Origin: Paenibacillus protaetiae
GTDB lineage: Bacteria; Bacillota; Bacilli; Paenibacillales; Paenibacillaceae
NCBI RefSeq assembly: GCF_004135365.1
Contig: NZ_CP035492.1
Coordinates: forward strand, 1,488,001-1,552,000
Length of the DNA stretch: 64,000 bases
Reading direction: 5' to 3'
Made by a program: the position numbers and the translations under genes. Below, one piece after another: positions 1 through 9,067 of the stretch (position 1 is the first letter of the stretch; each line of letters starts with the position of its first letter). Below the pieces are notes generated by a model. It was given only the letters and a program-made list of their open reading frames with translations, was not told the DNA's origin and did no database searches.

Positions 1-312
1 CCGGCTGATTGCCGGATACCACCGCCAGATGCAGCTGTTCCAGCCCTTCGAGCCCGGACGCCCGATTCACAAGCTCCCGGATCAAACGTTTTGCCGATGC
101 CTTGCTTTCTTGTCCGGGGCGACACGCGACACATACATGCCATAGACGCCGCTTCTATGTTTCGTTTTCGGATGTGTTTCTCTTGCGAAGGTCACAATGC
201 CAACCAATTCGTCTCCTTGAAAAGCCCCTAATGTAAACTTGCCGGATTCCGGCGTTAATTTGCTTTGAATCTGCTCCAACGGTTTGGCCGCCACCAATTG
301 TCCGATTGTCAA
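1..312 (-). pseudogene. GNAT N-acetyltransferase remnant
   Basis: The minus strand encodes a recognisable GNAT acetyltransferase core in three different frames. The first frame ends in GVYGMYVS, the second continues PRTRKQGIGK, which is the acetyl-CoA pyrophosphate-loop motif, and the third continues KRLIRELVNRA and then GLEQLHLAVVSGNQP. The frame breaks coincide with a perfect 7-bp tandem duplication (119-125 and 126-132) and with a run of four T (89-92) where three would restore the frame. The N-terminus is also missing, because an in-frame stop lies just upstream of the TTG at 312. The gene continues past the left window edge. Without the two indels the reading is coherent, so this is either a pseudogene or contains assembly errors. 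Confidence 0.75.
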
Positions 313-333
313 ACGCGGCAGCGATCAGACCAT

Positions 334-369
334 AAAAAAACCGGACGATCCGCTTGGATGTCCGGTTTT
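334..369 (-). terminator. Terminator of leuCD
   Basis: A 10-bp inverted repeat (AAAACCGGAC and GTCCGGTTTT) lies directly after the leuD stop and is followed on the minus strand by a run of T. It is a typical intrinsic terminator for the leuCD transcript. Confidence 0.85.
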
Positions 370-386
370 GCATATGCCTGCGGTTC

Positions 387-980
387 TTACAGAGCAGCTC
401 GTGCTGCCTCGTAAGCTGCGATTTTGTCCTCATGCTGCAGCGTAAGGCCAATGTTGTCGAGGCCAAGCAGCAGAAACTGGCGGCGGTGCTCGTCGATATC
501 AAACGCAAGATCGAGTCCGTACTCATCGGTCAAACGTTTGTTTTCCAGATCAACGGACAGCTTGTAGCCCTCATATTTCGCCGTGCGCTGGAACAGCTCT
601 TCAACCTGCTCTTCGCTCAGCTTCAGCGGCAGAATGCCGTTCTGGAAGCAGTTGTTGTAGAAAATGTCGGCGAACGAAGGCGCGATGACGCATTTGAAGC
701 CGTAGTCAAGAATCGCCCAAGGCGCATGCTCGCGGGACGAGCCGCAGCCGAAGTTGGCACGGGAAATGAGAATCGAAGCGCCCTCGTACCGCGGTTTGTT
801 TGGTTCGAAATCGGCATTGATTTCGCCGTTTTCGTGGAAACGCCATTCGAAGAACAGGAACTGGCCAAAGCCGCTCCGTTCGATACGCTTCAAGAATTGT
901 TTCGGGATAATCGCATCCGTATCGACGTTGACACGGTCGACAGGAGCGACAATACCGGTCAGTTGTTTAAAAGCTTCCAT
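387..980 (-). CDS. leuD: 3-isopropylmalate dehydratase small subunit
   Basis: LeuD is the small subunit of isopropylmalate isomerase, which with LeuC converts 2-isopropylmalate to 3-isopropylmalate in leucine biosynthesis. The 197-residue protein has the aconitase swivel-domain signature FGCGSSREH at residues 77-85, and its length is normal for bacterial LeuD. It starts 27 nt after the leuC stop, so the two subunits are co-transcribed. LeuA, leuB and the ilv genes, often adjacent in Bacillus, are not in this window, so leuCD is a separate unit here. Confidence 0.96.
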   Translation of the reverse strand: MEAFKQLTGIVAPVDRVNVDTDAIIPKQFLKRIERSGFGQFLFFEWRFHENGEINADFEPNKPRYEGASILISRANFGCGSSREHAPWAILDYGFKCVIAPSFADIFYNNCFQNGILPLKLSEEQVEELFQRTAKYEGYKLSVDLENKRLTDEYGLDLAFDIDEHRRQFLLLGLDNIGLTLQHEDKIAAYEAARAAL

Positions 981-1007
981 AGTCGTTATACTCCTCTCAC
1001 CGTTCGA

Positions 1008-2423
1008 TTAGTTGGCAACAGCCGATTTAATGTTCCATTCGCGAACGTCTGTGAACCGTCCTTTAATCGCTGCGGCAGCAGCCATAGCAGGCGATACCAG
1101 ATGCGTACGTCCGCCGCGGCCTTGGCGGCCTTCGAAGTTGCGGTTCGACGTCGATGCGCAGCGTTGTCCAGGCTGCAATACGTCAGGGTTCATCGCGAGG
1201 CACATCGAGCAGCCTGCTTCGCGCCATTCAAAACCAGCTTCGATAAAGATTTTATCGAGGCCTTCTTTTTCCGCTTGCAATTTCACGCGGCCGGAGCCCG
1301 GTACAACGATCGCCGTAACGCGGTCGCTTACTTTGTAACCGCGGGCAATTTCAGCTGCTGCGCGCAGGTCTTCGATCCGGCCGTTCGTGCAGGAGCCGAT
1401 AAACACATAATCAATATCGATTTCGTTCATTGGCGTGCCTGGCTTCAAATCCATATACTCAAGCGCCTTTTCAGCCGCTTTGCGTTCATTTTCCGTCGGC
1501 AGCTCGCTAGGTACAGGCACTTTCGACGTAATGTCGGTACCCATGCCCGGGCTTGTTCCCCACGTTACTTGCGGGATGAGGGAGTCTACGTCGAATTCAA
1601 CAACCGTATCGTACACTGCGCCTTCGTCAGTCGTCAGCTCGTTCCAGCGTGCAACCGCAGCGTCAAAATCGGCTGGAGCGTATTCGCGTCCGCGCAGGTA
1701 GTTGTAAGTTGTTTCGTCCGGCGCAATCAGGCCGGCGCGAGCGCCGCCTTCGATCGACATGTTGCAGACCGTCATCCGTTCTTCCATCGACAGGCTGCGG
1801 ATCGCTTCGCCCGTGTATTCAATAACATAGCCGGTAGCAAAGTCCGTGCCGTACTTCGCAATAACGCCAAGAATCAAGTCTTTTGCCGTTACGCCCGGCT
1901 TGCGTTTGCCGTTGAAACGGACTTCCATCGTTTTCGGTTTTGCTTGCTGGAGGCATTGCGTCGCCATAACATGCTCAACCTCGCTAGTGCCGATACCAAA
2001 CGCCAATGCGCCAAATGCGCCGTGCGTCGAAGTATGGCTGTCGCCGCAAACGATTGTTTTGCCCGGATGCGTGAGGCCGATTTCCGGCCCCATAACGTGA
2101 ACGACACCTTGGTCCAGGTTGTTCAGGTCATACAGCTTTACGCCAAAGTCTGCGCAGTTTTGCGTCAGCGTGTCGATCTGCTGCTTCGAGATCGGGTCTT
2201 TAATGTTAAAGCGGTCTTTCGTAGGCACATTGTGGTCCATCGTTGCAAATGTCAGGTCCGGACGGCGCACTTTGCGGCCCGTCATGCGGAGGCCTTCAAA
2301 CGCCTGCGGGGACGTTACCTCATGCACCAAGTGAAGATCGATATACAAAATGCTAGGTTTGCCTTCTTCCTGATGAATGACGTGATTGTCCCAAATCTTT
2401 TCAAACATTGTCTTTTTCGCCAT
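1008..2423 (-). CDS. leuC: 3-isopropylmalate dehydratase large subunit
   Basis: LeuC is the 4Fe-4S catalytic subunit of isopropylmalate isomerase. The three cluster cysteines are visible in FIGSCTNGR and [11 protein letters not shown] (about residues 344, 405 and 408 from the chosen start), and [11 protein letters not shown] matches the aconitase family substrate region. I chose the ATG beginning MAKKTMF because a GAGGTG ribosome binding site stands six bases before it; a GTG three codons upstream overlaps that site. A LysR-type regulator is divergently transcribed upstream and is the obvious candidate controller. Confidence 0.96.
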   Translation of the reverse strand: MAKKTMFEKIWDNHVIHQEEGKPSILYIDLHLVHEVTSPQAFEGLRMTGRKVRRPDLTFATMDHNVPTKDRFNIKDPISKQQIDTLTQNCADFGVKLYDLNNLDQGVVHVMGPEIGLTHPGKTIVCGDSHTSTHGAFGALAFGIGTSEVEHVMATQCLQQAKPKTMEVRFNGKRKPGVTAKDLILGVIAKYGTDFATGYVIEYTGEAIRSLSMEERMTVCNMSIEGGARAGLIAPDETTYNYLRGREYAPADFDAAVARWNELTTDEGAVYDTVVEFDVDSLIPQVTWGTSPGMGTDITSKVPVPSELPTENERKAAEKALEYMDLKPGTPMNEIDIDYVFIGSCTNGRIEDLRAAAEIARGYKVSDRVTAIVVPGSGRVKLQAEKEGLDKIFIEAGFEWREAGCSMCLAMNPDVLQPGQRCASTSNRNFEGRQGRGGRTHLVSPAMAAAAAIKGRFTDVREWNIKSAVAN

Positions 2424-2448
2424 TGCACTCACCTCATCGATTCGTTCT

Positions 2449-2512
2449 ATAAGTTCGTTAATGAAAGCTTATAACATTTACGTTGATTGTTCCAAGATAT
2501 AATATCTATAAT
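2449..2512. promoter_or_regulatory. leuC/LysR divergent regulatory region
   Basis: This AT-rich spacer carries two dyads of the kind bound by LysR regulators: an interrupted repeat ATAAG-N14-CTTAT (about 2450-2473) and the near-perfect palindrome AGATATAATATCT (2495-2507). A plausible plus-strand promoter for the regulator, TTGATT with 18 bases to TATAAT (2483-2512), has the palindrome in its spacer, which would fit autorepression. The assignment to this regulator is inference. Confidence 0.4.
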
Positions 2513-2586
2513 GTTTATAGGAAAGAACTATGACAATACGAATCTCTCTATTATAAAAAATAGATAAAGGTGGCGTTCATTCAACG

Positions 2587-3486
2587 ATGGAATTACGACA
2601 GCTTCAATATGTCATACAAATCGCCAAAGAAAAAAACTTCTCGCGCGCAGCCGAAAAGCTGCATATCGCCCAGCCTTCCTTAAGCCAGCAGTTGTCCAAG
2701 CTGGAGCAGGAAATCGGTGTGCTGCTCTTCCGCCGCACAACCAACTCGGTCGAGCTGACGCAGGCAGGCCAAGCTTTTGTCGACAAATCGCAAACGATTC
2801 TTGATGCGGTCGAGCAGTTGAAGCAGGAAATGGACGATATGGCCCAAATGCGCCGCGGCCGGCTGGTCGTTGGCACACTCCCGATCACCGGCTCCCATAT
2901 TTTGCCGATTGTGCTCCCCGCCTTCGGCGCCAAATATCCGCAGATTGAAGTTGTGCTTGTGGAGGATACTACCGCCAGGCTGGAACAGCTGACCGCAAGC
3001 GGCGGCACCGATATCAGCCTGCTTACGCTTCCGATGCTGGACAATTCCCTTGCCTGGGAACCGCTGATGGAGGAGGAAATCTGCCTGGCCGTACCGCCGC
3101 AGCACCGTCTTGCCGGACATTCCGGCCGGATAGCCGTTTCCGAGCTGAAGGAGGAGCCTTTTATCGGACTGAAAAAAGGGCAGGGCTTCCGGCAAATTAC
3201 AGTAGATCTGTGCGTAAAAGCCGGCTTTACGCCGGACATCGTATTCGAAAGCAGCAACATTGAAACGGTCCAATCGCTTGTGGCCGGCGGCATGGGCATC
3301 GCTTTTGTGCCGCAAATGCTGACACGCCCGCGCGGCGGCAGCTTCGTGCCTGCTTATTTGCAGCTGGAAGGCAGGCCTTCCCGCACGCTTGTTATCGCCC
3401 GGCGAAAGGACCGGTATTTATCCAAAGCGGCGAAAGCATTTATCGACACGATGCATGAAACGGTGAACCGCTACGCCGAAACTTAA
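2587..3486 (+). CDS. LysR family transcriptional regulator
   Basis: This 299-residue protein is a typical LysR-type transcription factor. The N-terminal winged HTH (MELRQLQYVIQIAKEKNFSRAAEKLHIAQPS... within residues 1-60) is followed by a periplasmic-binding-protein-like effector domain from about residue 90. An AGGTGG-like ribosome binding site lies upstream of the ATG. It is divergent from leuCD, the usual arrangement for a LysR protein that controls its neighbour, but the effector is unknown. The 3' end faces mtnU with only nine bases between the stop codons and no obvious terminator. Confidence 0.88.
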   Translation: MELRQLQYVIQIAKEKNFSRAAEKLHIAQPSLSQQLSKLEQEIGVLLFRRTTNSVELTQAGQAFVDKSQTILDAVEQLKQEMDDMAQMRRGRLVVGTLPITGSHILPIVLPAFGAKYPQIEVVLVEDTTARLEQLTASGGTDISLLTLPMLDNSLAWEPLMEEEICLAVPPQHRLAGHSGRIAVSELKEEPFIGLKKGQGFRQITVDLCVKAGFTPDIVFESSNIETVQSLVAGGMGIAFVPQMLTRPRGGSFVPAYLQLEGRPSRTLVIARRKDRYLSKAAKAFIDTMHETVNRYAET

Positions 3487-3495
3487 AACCTTTCA

Positions 3496-4290
3496 TTAAT
3501 AAAGCGACGGGCGGCGGTCATCAAAAACCGGTATCGTTGACCGCACTTGATCAACGAGGGAAAGGTCGATCTCGGCATAAACAATCGTCTCTCCCTCCCC
3601 GGCCTCGGCAATGACTTCCCCCCATGGATCAATGACCATGGAATGGCCAAAAAAGACCGTCTCGCCGCTTTGCCCCGTCCGGTTGCAGGCGATGACGAAC
3701 AGCTGGTTCTCAATCGCCCGCGCGGTCAGCAGCGTACGCCAATGATGGAGCCGCGGATGCGGCCATTCCGCCGGTACAAACAATAGTTTCGCCCCGTCCA
3801 GCGCCAGCTTGCGGGCAAGTTCCGGAAAACGGATGTCGTAGCAGATCATCATGCCCGCATCGACACCTTCCACCTGCAGCCGGCCGGTCTTGCCGCCCTG
3901 CTGCAAATATTTTTCTTCATCCATTAACCGGAACAAATGAATTTTGGAATAGTCCCCGATCTCCTTGCCTTCCCGGTCAAATGCAAAAATCGTATTGTAC
4001 ACGCCGTCCCGGCGCTTCTCCGCAACAGAGCCCGCAATTACACTTACATGATATTTACGGCAAAAATCCGCCATAAAAGCTTTCGTACGCTCGCCGTACT
4101 CATCCGCAAGCCCGGTAATCTCCGTTAGCGCATAACCCGTATTCCACATTTCCGGCATGACGATGACATCCGGTTTGGCAGTACCGCCTGCCGCTTCCTC
4201 CATCATATCCGCCAGTTTCGCGAAGTTCGCATCGGGCTGCCCGACGGCAATATCCATTTGCAATAAAGCAAGCTTCAGCTGCTGTTTCAT
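3496..4290 (-). CDS. mtnU: Carbon-nitrogen hydrolase, likely omega-amidase MtnU
   Basis: The 264-residue protein belongs to the nitrilase superfamily. The Glu-Lys-Cys triad is visible as E47 (PEMWNTGY), K116 (SKIHLF) and C150 (MICYDIRFPE). In B. subtilis the orthologous mtnU (ykrU) accompanies the methionine salvage genes and probably hydrolyses 2-oxo-4-methylthiobutyramide made when a glutamine-dependent transaminase completes the pathway. Here a matching aminotransferase and mtnWXB lie nearby, which supports that assignment over a generic amidase. It is transcribed away from them. Confidence 0.75.
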   Translation of the reverse strand: MKQQLKLALLQMDIAVGQPDANFAKLADMMEEAAGGTAKPDVIVMPEMWNTGYALTEITGLADEYGERTKAFMADFCRKYHVSVIAGSVAEKRRDGVYNTIFAFDREGKEIGDYSKIHLFRLMDEEKYLQQGGKTGRLQVEGVDAGMMICYDIRFPELARKLALDGAKLLFVPAEWPHPRLHHWRTLLTARAIENQLFVIACNRTGQSGETVFFGHSMVIDPWGEVIAEAGEGETIVYAEIDLSLVDQVRSTIPVFDDRRPSLY

Positions 4291-4510
4291 ATCATTCTCT
4301 CCTCTGCTCGCCGCAGTGTTGTTTCCTTAATCATCGTAAATGAGGACAGGAGTGTCAAGGGCGATGGCCGCGCAGGTGCCATTTGTTGTATCGCATAGAA
4401 ACGGATGCACAGGAAAAAGTAATGAGCAAAAGGAACAGCTTCCTTCCCTACAACTAAACGGCAGCTCCCCGCTTTATTGTAAAAGCGCCGCTGCAAAAGG
4501 AGTGTTCACC

Positions 4511-4957
4511 ATGCTGTTGAAACGTTTCCTTGCTCTGCTTATGCTCTTGTGCTTCCTATTGCCGTTCAGCCATACAGCCGCCGCTAATGCCGCTGCTCCA
4601 GCTACGATGCGGCCGGTGCAGGTTTTTGACGTCAAAGCGGAGAAGGTCGTCAAGTCCGTGCCGAATGACCAGCAGTTCCAGCACTTTGTAACGGAATGGA
4701 TGAACTCCGTTACCCGCTTTGCTCCCCAGCTGCAGGTAGACGACAGCTGCAGTTATGTATACCGGATTCCGCTGGAGAAGCCGATTACCGCGCAATTAAA
4801 CGACATAACGATTCATTCAGAGGATGTCTTTTTATTTTATTGCGAAGATAAGCCGCCGATGCTGCTTGTTTTTGATGACAAGCGAAGACCTTATCTGCTT
4901 TTGTTCAAAGCGGACATTAAACCTTTTATCCGGAAGGTTGGGATTCCTGAACTGTAA
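4511..4957 (+). CDS. Secreted protein of unknown function
   Basis: I do not recognise this family. The 148-residue product begins MLLKRFLALLMLLCFLLPFS, a clear signal peptide (basic start, about 16 hydrophobic residues, then TAAANA as a probable signal peptidase site near residue 27). The mature part is small and mixed alpha/beta in appearance, with a single pair of Cys (CSYVY and FYCEDK) that could form a disulfide. I chose this ATG because AAAAGGAGT lies seven bases before it; the open frame extends further upstream without a usable start signal. It sits alone between mtnU and the mtnE-like gene. Confidence 0.7.
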   Translation: MLLKRFLALLMLLCFLLPFSHTAAANAAAPATMRPVQVFDVKAEKVVKSVPNDQQFQHFVTEWMNSVTRFAPQLQVDDSCSYVYRIPLEKPITAQLNDITIHSEDVFLFYCEDKPPMLLVFDDKRRPYLLLFKADIKPFIRKVGIPEL

Positions 4958-4959
4958 TA

Positions 4960-4987
4960 ACGGGATTATCCCGATAGGATAATCCGG
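4960..4987 (+). terminator. Hairpin after the secreted protein gene
   Basis: An inverted repeat GGATTATCC and GGATAATCC with a short loop begins a few bases after the stop codon. There is no T-run after it, so termination would be weak; it may instead be a 3' stabilising structure. Confidence 0.4.
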
Positions 4988-5080
4988 ATTCGCCGCTCGA
5001 CACGCCGTCAGCCGCATGCTACATTTAGTATATTGTCTGCCGTTCCATGCAGCGCAGCATTGATAGTGGAGAGTGAGCGA

Positions 5081-6279
5081 ATGAGTACTGTATCGAACAA
5101 GCCGTTTCATATTGAGCCGGCTGAGCGGATGACCGGTCTGCCGGCTCAATTTTTTGCCAAGCTGGTCGCCAAAGCAAACGCCCAGACGGCCAAAGGGCGC
5201 GATGTCATCAATTTGGGGCAAGGCAATCCGGATAAGCCAACCCCTCCCCATATTGTTGCAGCTTTAAAAGACGCCGCAGAAAATCCGCTTTATCACCGTT
5301 ACCCCCTTTCAGCGGGTACCTTTTTTTAAAGGAAGCTGTAGCCAGACGGTATAAAGAAGATTACGGCGTCGAGCTAGATCCTGCGAGCGAGGTTGCCATA
5401 TTGTTTGGCGGGAAGACCGGACTGGTCGAAATAAGCCAATGCCTGCTCAACCCGGGCGATATTTGCCTTGTGCCGGACCCGGGTTATCCTGATTACTGGT
5501 CGGGCGTTGCGCTTGCCGGGGCAGCCATGTCCTATATGCCGTTGACGGAAGCGAACCGCTTCCTGCCGGATTACAGCGCGATTGACCAAGCAACGGCGGA
5601 TAAAGCCAAGCTGATGTTTATTAACTACCCGAACAATCCGACAGGCGCAGTAGCCGACCGGGCTTTTTATGAAGAAACGGTCCGGTTTGCAGCCGAACAC
5701 AACGTCATCGTTGCCAGCGATTTTGCATACGGCGCGATTGGCTTTGACGGCATCAAGCCGGTCAGTTTCTTGGAGACGCCGGGCGCCAAAGAAGTTGGCG
5801 TGGAATTTTATACGCTGTCAAAATCATATAATATGGCCGGCTGGCGCGTAGGCTTTGCGCTTGGCAATGCCAAAATCGTATCCCTGATCAATGAAATTCA
5901 GGATCATTATTACTGCAGCCTGTTCGGCGGCATTCAGGCAGCCGCCGCAGTTGCATTAACCGGCCCGCAGCATTGCGTGGCCGAATTGTCCGGCATGTAT
6001 GAAAGCCGCCGGGAAGCCGTGTTCCAGGCGCTGGAGGAAATCGGCTGGAAAGCGGCGAAGCCTGGGGGTTCCTTCTTCTGCTGGCTGCCGGTACCCGAAG
6101 GCTATACTTCGGAGTCTTTCGCGGATCTTGTGCTTGAGAAGGCGGATGTGGTCGTCGCGCCTGGCATTGGTTTTGGCCGCAGCGGCGAAGGTTATGTCCG
6201 GCTCGGTTTGCTGACCGACGAACCACGCCTCGTCGAAGCGATTCACCGGATCGGAAGCCTCGGCCTATTCAGCCGTTAA
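5081..6279 (+). pseudogene. mtnE: MtnE-like PLP aminotransferase, frameshifted
   Basis: This is a class I/II PLP-dependent aminotransferase split in two frames. The first 83 codons end at YHRYPLSAGTFF; shifting by one base in the C-run near 5311-5315 gives a continuous YHRYPPFSGYLFLKEAVARRY followed by the rest of the protein. The PLP lysine is in SKSYNMAGWR. The repaired length of about 400 residues is normal for the family. In B. subtilis the MtnE aminotransferase turns 2-oxo-4-methylthiobutyrate into methionine, and neighbouring mtnU and mtnWXB support this role, although LL-diaminopimelate aminotransferase-like enzymes look similar. One extra C would restore it, so a sequencing error is as likely as real inactivation. 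Confidence 0.8.
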
Positions 6280-6339
6280 GGGCGTTCCTTATCCCTTTAC
6301 AGCGGTGTAACGATCATGTTATGCTAACCATAATCTATT

Positions 6340-6618
6340 GCCCTAAACGTAATGACGGGACTAGTAAGCTTGAAAGATCGTGTACAGAGAGCGGATTCCT
6401 TGGCTGCAAGAATTCGTCCCGGTCCCTTGCTGAACCCACCCCCGAACGGCCGGCGATGAGTCGGACAGCGCCTCTGTTATAAGGCTCAAGCAGGATGGCT
6501 ATAACCGTTTCTTTGACTCTGCCCGGCAGATGTATACATGAAGCGAGCCGTCAATTAAGGTGGTACCGCGGAAGCAGAAGACTTTCGTCCTTTTTTGAGG
6601 ATGAAGGTCTTTTTTTCA
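6340..6618 (+). promoter_or_regulatory. T-box leader, probable proline specifier
   Basis: The 354-base gap before proB holds a T-box leader. The conserved antiterminator box AAGGTGGTACCGCGG is at 6557-6571. Stem I contains the AGTA element (6362-6365), an AGAGAG kink-turn-like segment and, on its 3' side, GCTGAACCCACC, in which CCC (6435-6437) sits where the specifier is expected. CCC is a proline codon, matching the proline genes downstream. Uncharged tRNA-Pro would pair with specifier and antiterminator and allow read-through. The downstream terminator is a long hairpin with CTTTCGTCC against GGATGAAG followed by seven T. Stem I pairing was judged by eye. Confidence 0.9.
6575..6618 (+). terminator. 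T-box controlled terminator of proB
   Basis: The stem AAGACTTTCGTCC pairs with GGATGAAGGTCTT and is followed by a T-run that ends just before proB. Its 5' part follows the antiterminator box, as in other T-box attenuators. Confidence 0.85.
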
Positions 6619-6633
6619 TTGGGACGGGAAGGG

Positions 6634-7740
6634 ATGAACATGTCGGATATTATCGTAGTCAAAATCGGCAGCAGCTCTATCACATCGGAAGAAGGCGGGC
6701 TGAACCGGGAACGAATCGCATTTTTTACAGAGGAGCTGGCCTCCCTCCATGCGCAAGGGCACGGCGTCGTTCTTGTTACATCAGGCGCTGTCGCAGCGGG
6801 CTTCCGTCAAATCGGCTATTTGTCCCGCCCCAAAGCGCTTCATGAGAAGCAAGCAGCGGCGGCCGTCGGCCAAGCACTGCTCATGCAGGCGTATCAGGAT
6901 GAGTTTAACCGCTTCGGCATGGTGGCGGCGCAAATATTGCTGACACGGACGGACTTCTCCAACCGTAAACGGATTAACAACGCACTTATGACAATGGAGG
7001 AACTGCTGCGCTTGCGCACAATCCCCATTATTAACGAAAACGATACCGTATCGACCGGCGAGCTGAAATTCGGCGACAATGACAATTTATCGGCGCTTGT
7101 CGCCAATATGATCAAAGCAGAACAGCTCATTATCATCACGGACATGGACGGCTTGTATACGGAAGATCCGCGCAAAAATCCGAACGCCGTCAAAATCGAC
7201 CGGGTCAATCAAATTTCCGAAGATATTTTAAAAATCGCCGGAGGAGCAGGTTCGGCCGTCGGCACTGGCGGAATGCGTTCCAAAATTGAAGCGGCGCGGA
7301 CCGCTACGCGTGGCGGTATCCGTACTTTCGTCGGCAAGGTGCAGGATAAAGGCGAACTGAACGATGCGGCGGCCGGCCACGGGCGAGGCACGTATTTTGA
7401 TACCAGCATGCACAGCCTGCCGGTTAAAAAACAATGGCTGGGGTTCCATTCCATGCCGCAAGGCCATATTACGGTGGACGCCGGAGCGGAAAAAGCGCTG
7501 CTGGCGAACGGCAGAAGTTTGCTGCCGGTAGGCGTCGTTCATATCGAAGGAGACTTTCACCCCGGCGACGTCGTCGAGGTCCGCAATCAGCAAGGCATTA
7601 CGATCGGACGCGGCGTTGTAAATTACGAAGCCTGGCAGGTACAGGCCGTTGCCGGATTAAACACAGACGAAGTGCGCCGCAGAATCGACGTTCACCGCAT
7701 GGAAATTATTCACCGCGACGAGTGGATTTCACTCCGGTGA
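6634..7740 (+). CDS. proB: Glutamate 5-kinase
   Basis: ProB phosphorylates L-glutamate to gamma-glutamyl phosphate, the first step of proline synthesis. The 368-residue protein has an amino-acid kinase domain (KIGSSSIT near the start, later NENDTVST and FGDNDNLSALVA) followed by a C-terminal PUA domain from about residue 275. I start at MNMSDIIVVKIG because GGGAAGGG lies just upstream; longer starts would run into the terminator hairpin. It is the first gene behind the T-box and begins a chain proB-proA-proC-mtnW-mtnX-mtnB. Confidence 0.95.
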   Translation: MNMSDIIVVKIGSSSITSEEGGLNRERIAFFTEELASLHAQGHGVVLVTSGAVAAGFRQIGYLSRPKALHEKQAAAAVGQALLMQAYQDEFNRFGMVAAQILLTRTDFSNRKRINNALMTMEELLRLRTIPIINENDTVSTGELKFGDNDNLSALVANMIKAEQLIIITDMDGLYTEDPRKNPNAVKIDRVNQISEDILKIAGGAGSAVGTGGMRSKIEAARTATRGGIRTFVGKVQDKGELNDAAAGHGRGTYFDTSMHSLPVKKQWLGFHSMPQGHITVDAGAEKALLANGRSLLPVGVVHIEGDFHPGDVVEVRNQQGITIGRGVVNYEAWQVQAVAGLNTDEVRRRIDVHRMEIIHRDEWISLR

Positions 7741-7770
7741 CACAATGTATATAAAGGGAGGATTTGCGCC

Positions 7771-9018
7771 ATGAGCGAAGTTCGGGAAAAATCGCTGCTC
7801 GCCAAGCAGGCGGCGGCTGTAATGAACACGTTGACGACAGAACAAAAAAACAAGGCGCTGCTCGCGATGGCTAGCGCGTTAACCGATCAGTATCAGCTGT
7901 TGATGGACGCCAATCAAATCGATTTGGACAACGGCCGCAAAGCTGGAACAAGCGAGTCGATGCTGGACCGGCTTGCCTTGACTAAAAACCGTATCGAAGC
8001 GATTGCCGAAGGCTTAAGGCAAATTGCCGAGCTGCCCGATCCGGTCGGCGAGCTGCTGGAGCAATTCGAGCGGCCAAACGGGCTGCGGATCGAGAAACGC
8101 CGCGTGCCGCTTGGCGTTATCGGCATGATCTATGAGTCGCGCCCGAATGTAACCGTTGACGCCGCCGGCCTATGCCTCAAAACCGGCAACTGCGTCGTGC
8201 TGCGCGGCGGGTCGGCCGCACTCGAATCGAACCGCGCCATTATTGCGGTGATGAAGCAAGCGATTGCGGGCACGGATGTGCCGGCCGACGCTCTGCAGCT
8301 TATTGAAGACTCCAATCGCAGTTCCGTTAACGAAATGCTAAAGCTGAACGGATTGCTGGATGTCATCATTCCGCGCGGCGGCGCTGCCCTGATCCAAAAT
8401 GTCGTCATGAATGCTACCGTACCCGTTATTGAAACCGGGGCGGGCATTTGCCATACGTATGTCGACGAATCCGCCCAGCTGGAAATGGCTGTTCCTATCG
8501 TCTTTAATGCCAAAGTGCAACGCCCTTCCGTCTGCAACTCGCTGGAGACGCTGCTTGTACATAGCGCTTTTGCAGCGGATCATATGCAGCAGCTGCTCCA
8601 GCCGTTCTTTGATGCCAACGTGGAAATCCGGGGCTGCGAACGGACGGCTGCTCTGGTAACGGGCATCAAACCCGCGACGGCAGAGGATTACCGGACCGAA
8701 TACAACGATTATATTATGAATGTCAAAATCGTAGACAGCCTGGACGAAGCATTGGCGCATATTGCCGCAAACGGCACGCAGCATTCCGAATGTATCGTTA
8801 CCGAAAACAAAGCGCATGCCGAACGTTTCCTGCAGGAGATTGATGCAGCAGCCGTATACCATAACGCCTCTACCCGTTTTACAGACGGCTTCGAATTCGG
8901 CTTTGGCGCCGAAATCGGCATCAGTACCCAGAAGCTTCACGCCCGCGGCCCAATGGGGCTTCCGGCGCTTACATCAACAAAGTTCCGCATTTACGGCAAC
9001 GGCCAAATTCGCAGTTAA
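7771..9018 (+). CDS. proA: Gamma-glutamyl phosphate reductase
   Basis: ProA reduces gamma-glutamyl phosphate to glutamate semialdehyde with NADPH. The 415-residue product is an aldehyde-dehydrogenase-fold enzyme; the catalytic cysteine is in RPSVCNSLETLL and the conserved VPLGVIGMIYESRPNVT stretch is intact. It lies 30 bases after proB with a GGGAGG site before its ATG. Proteins of this family are close to 415 residues, so it looks complete. Confidence 0.97.
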   Translation: MSEVREKSLLAKQAAAVMNTLTTEQKNKALLAMASALTDQYQLLMDANQIDLDNGRKAGTSESMLDRLALTKNRIEAIAEGLRQIAELPDPVGELLEQFERPNGLRIEKRRVPLGVIGMIYESRPNVTVDAAGLCLKTGNCVVLRGGSAALESNRAIIAVMKQAIAGTDVPADALQLIEDSNRSSVNEMLKLNGLLDVIIPRGGAALIQNVVMNATVPVIETGAGICHTYVDESAQLEMAVPIVFNAKVQRPSVCNSLETLLVHSAFAADHMQQLLQPFFDANVEIRGCERTAALVTGIKPATAEDYRTEYNDYIMNVKIVDSLDEALAHIAANGTQHSECIVTENKAHAERFLQEIDAAAVYHNASTRFTDGFEFGFGAEIGISTQKLHARGPMGLPALTSTKFRIYGNGQIRS

Positions 9019-9067
9019 CCTGCTTGAGAACATAACGAATTGATCAATGTATTGGAGGTAAACATCT

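Noticed and set aside
9-236. Plus-strand 75-codon frame at the left edge
   Set aside because: It is antisense to the GNAT remnant and rich in Ser and Arg without any motif.
354-2474. Long plus-strand open frame opposite leuD and leuC
   Set aside because: It is antisense to two certain genes, crosses both of them and their spacer, and its translation has no recognisable domain; it results from codon bias on the opposite strand.
4958-5080. SAM riboswitch before the mtnE-like gene
   Set aside because: The spacer is only 123 bases, and apart from one simple hairpin I see none of the conserved SAM-box elements.
5081-6279. Two separate aminotransferase genes
   Set aside because: The two frames are consecutive parts of one PLP enzyme and join with a single base change, so they are one frameshifted gene.
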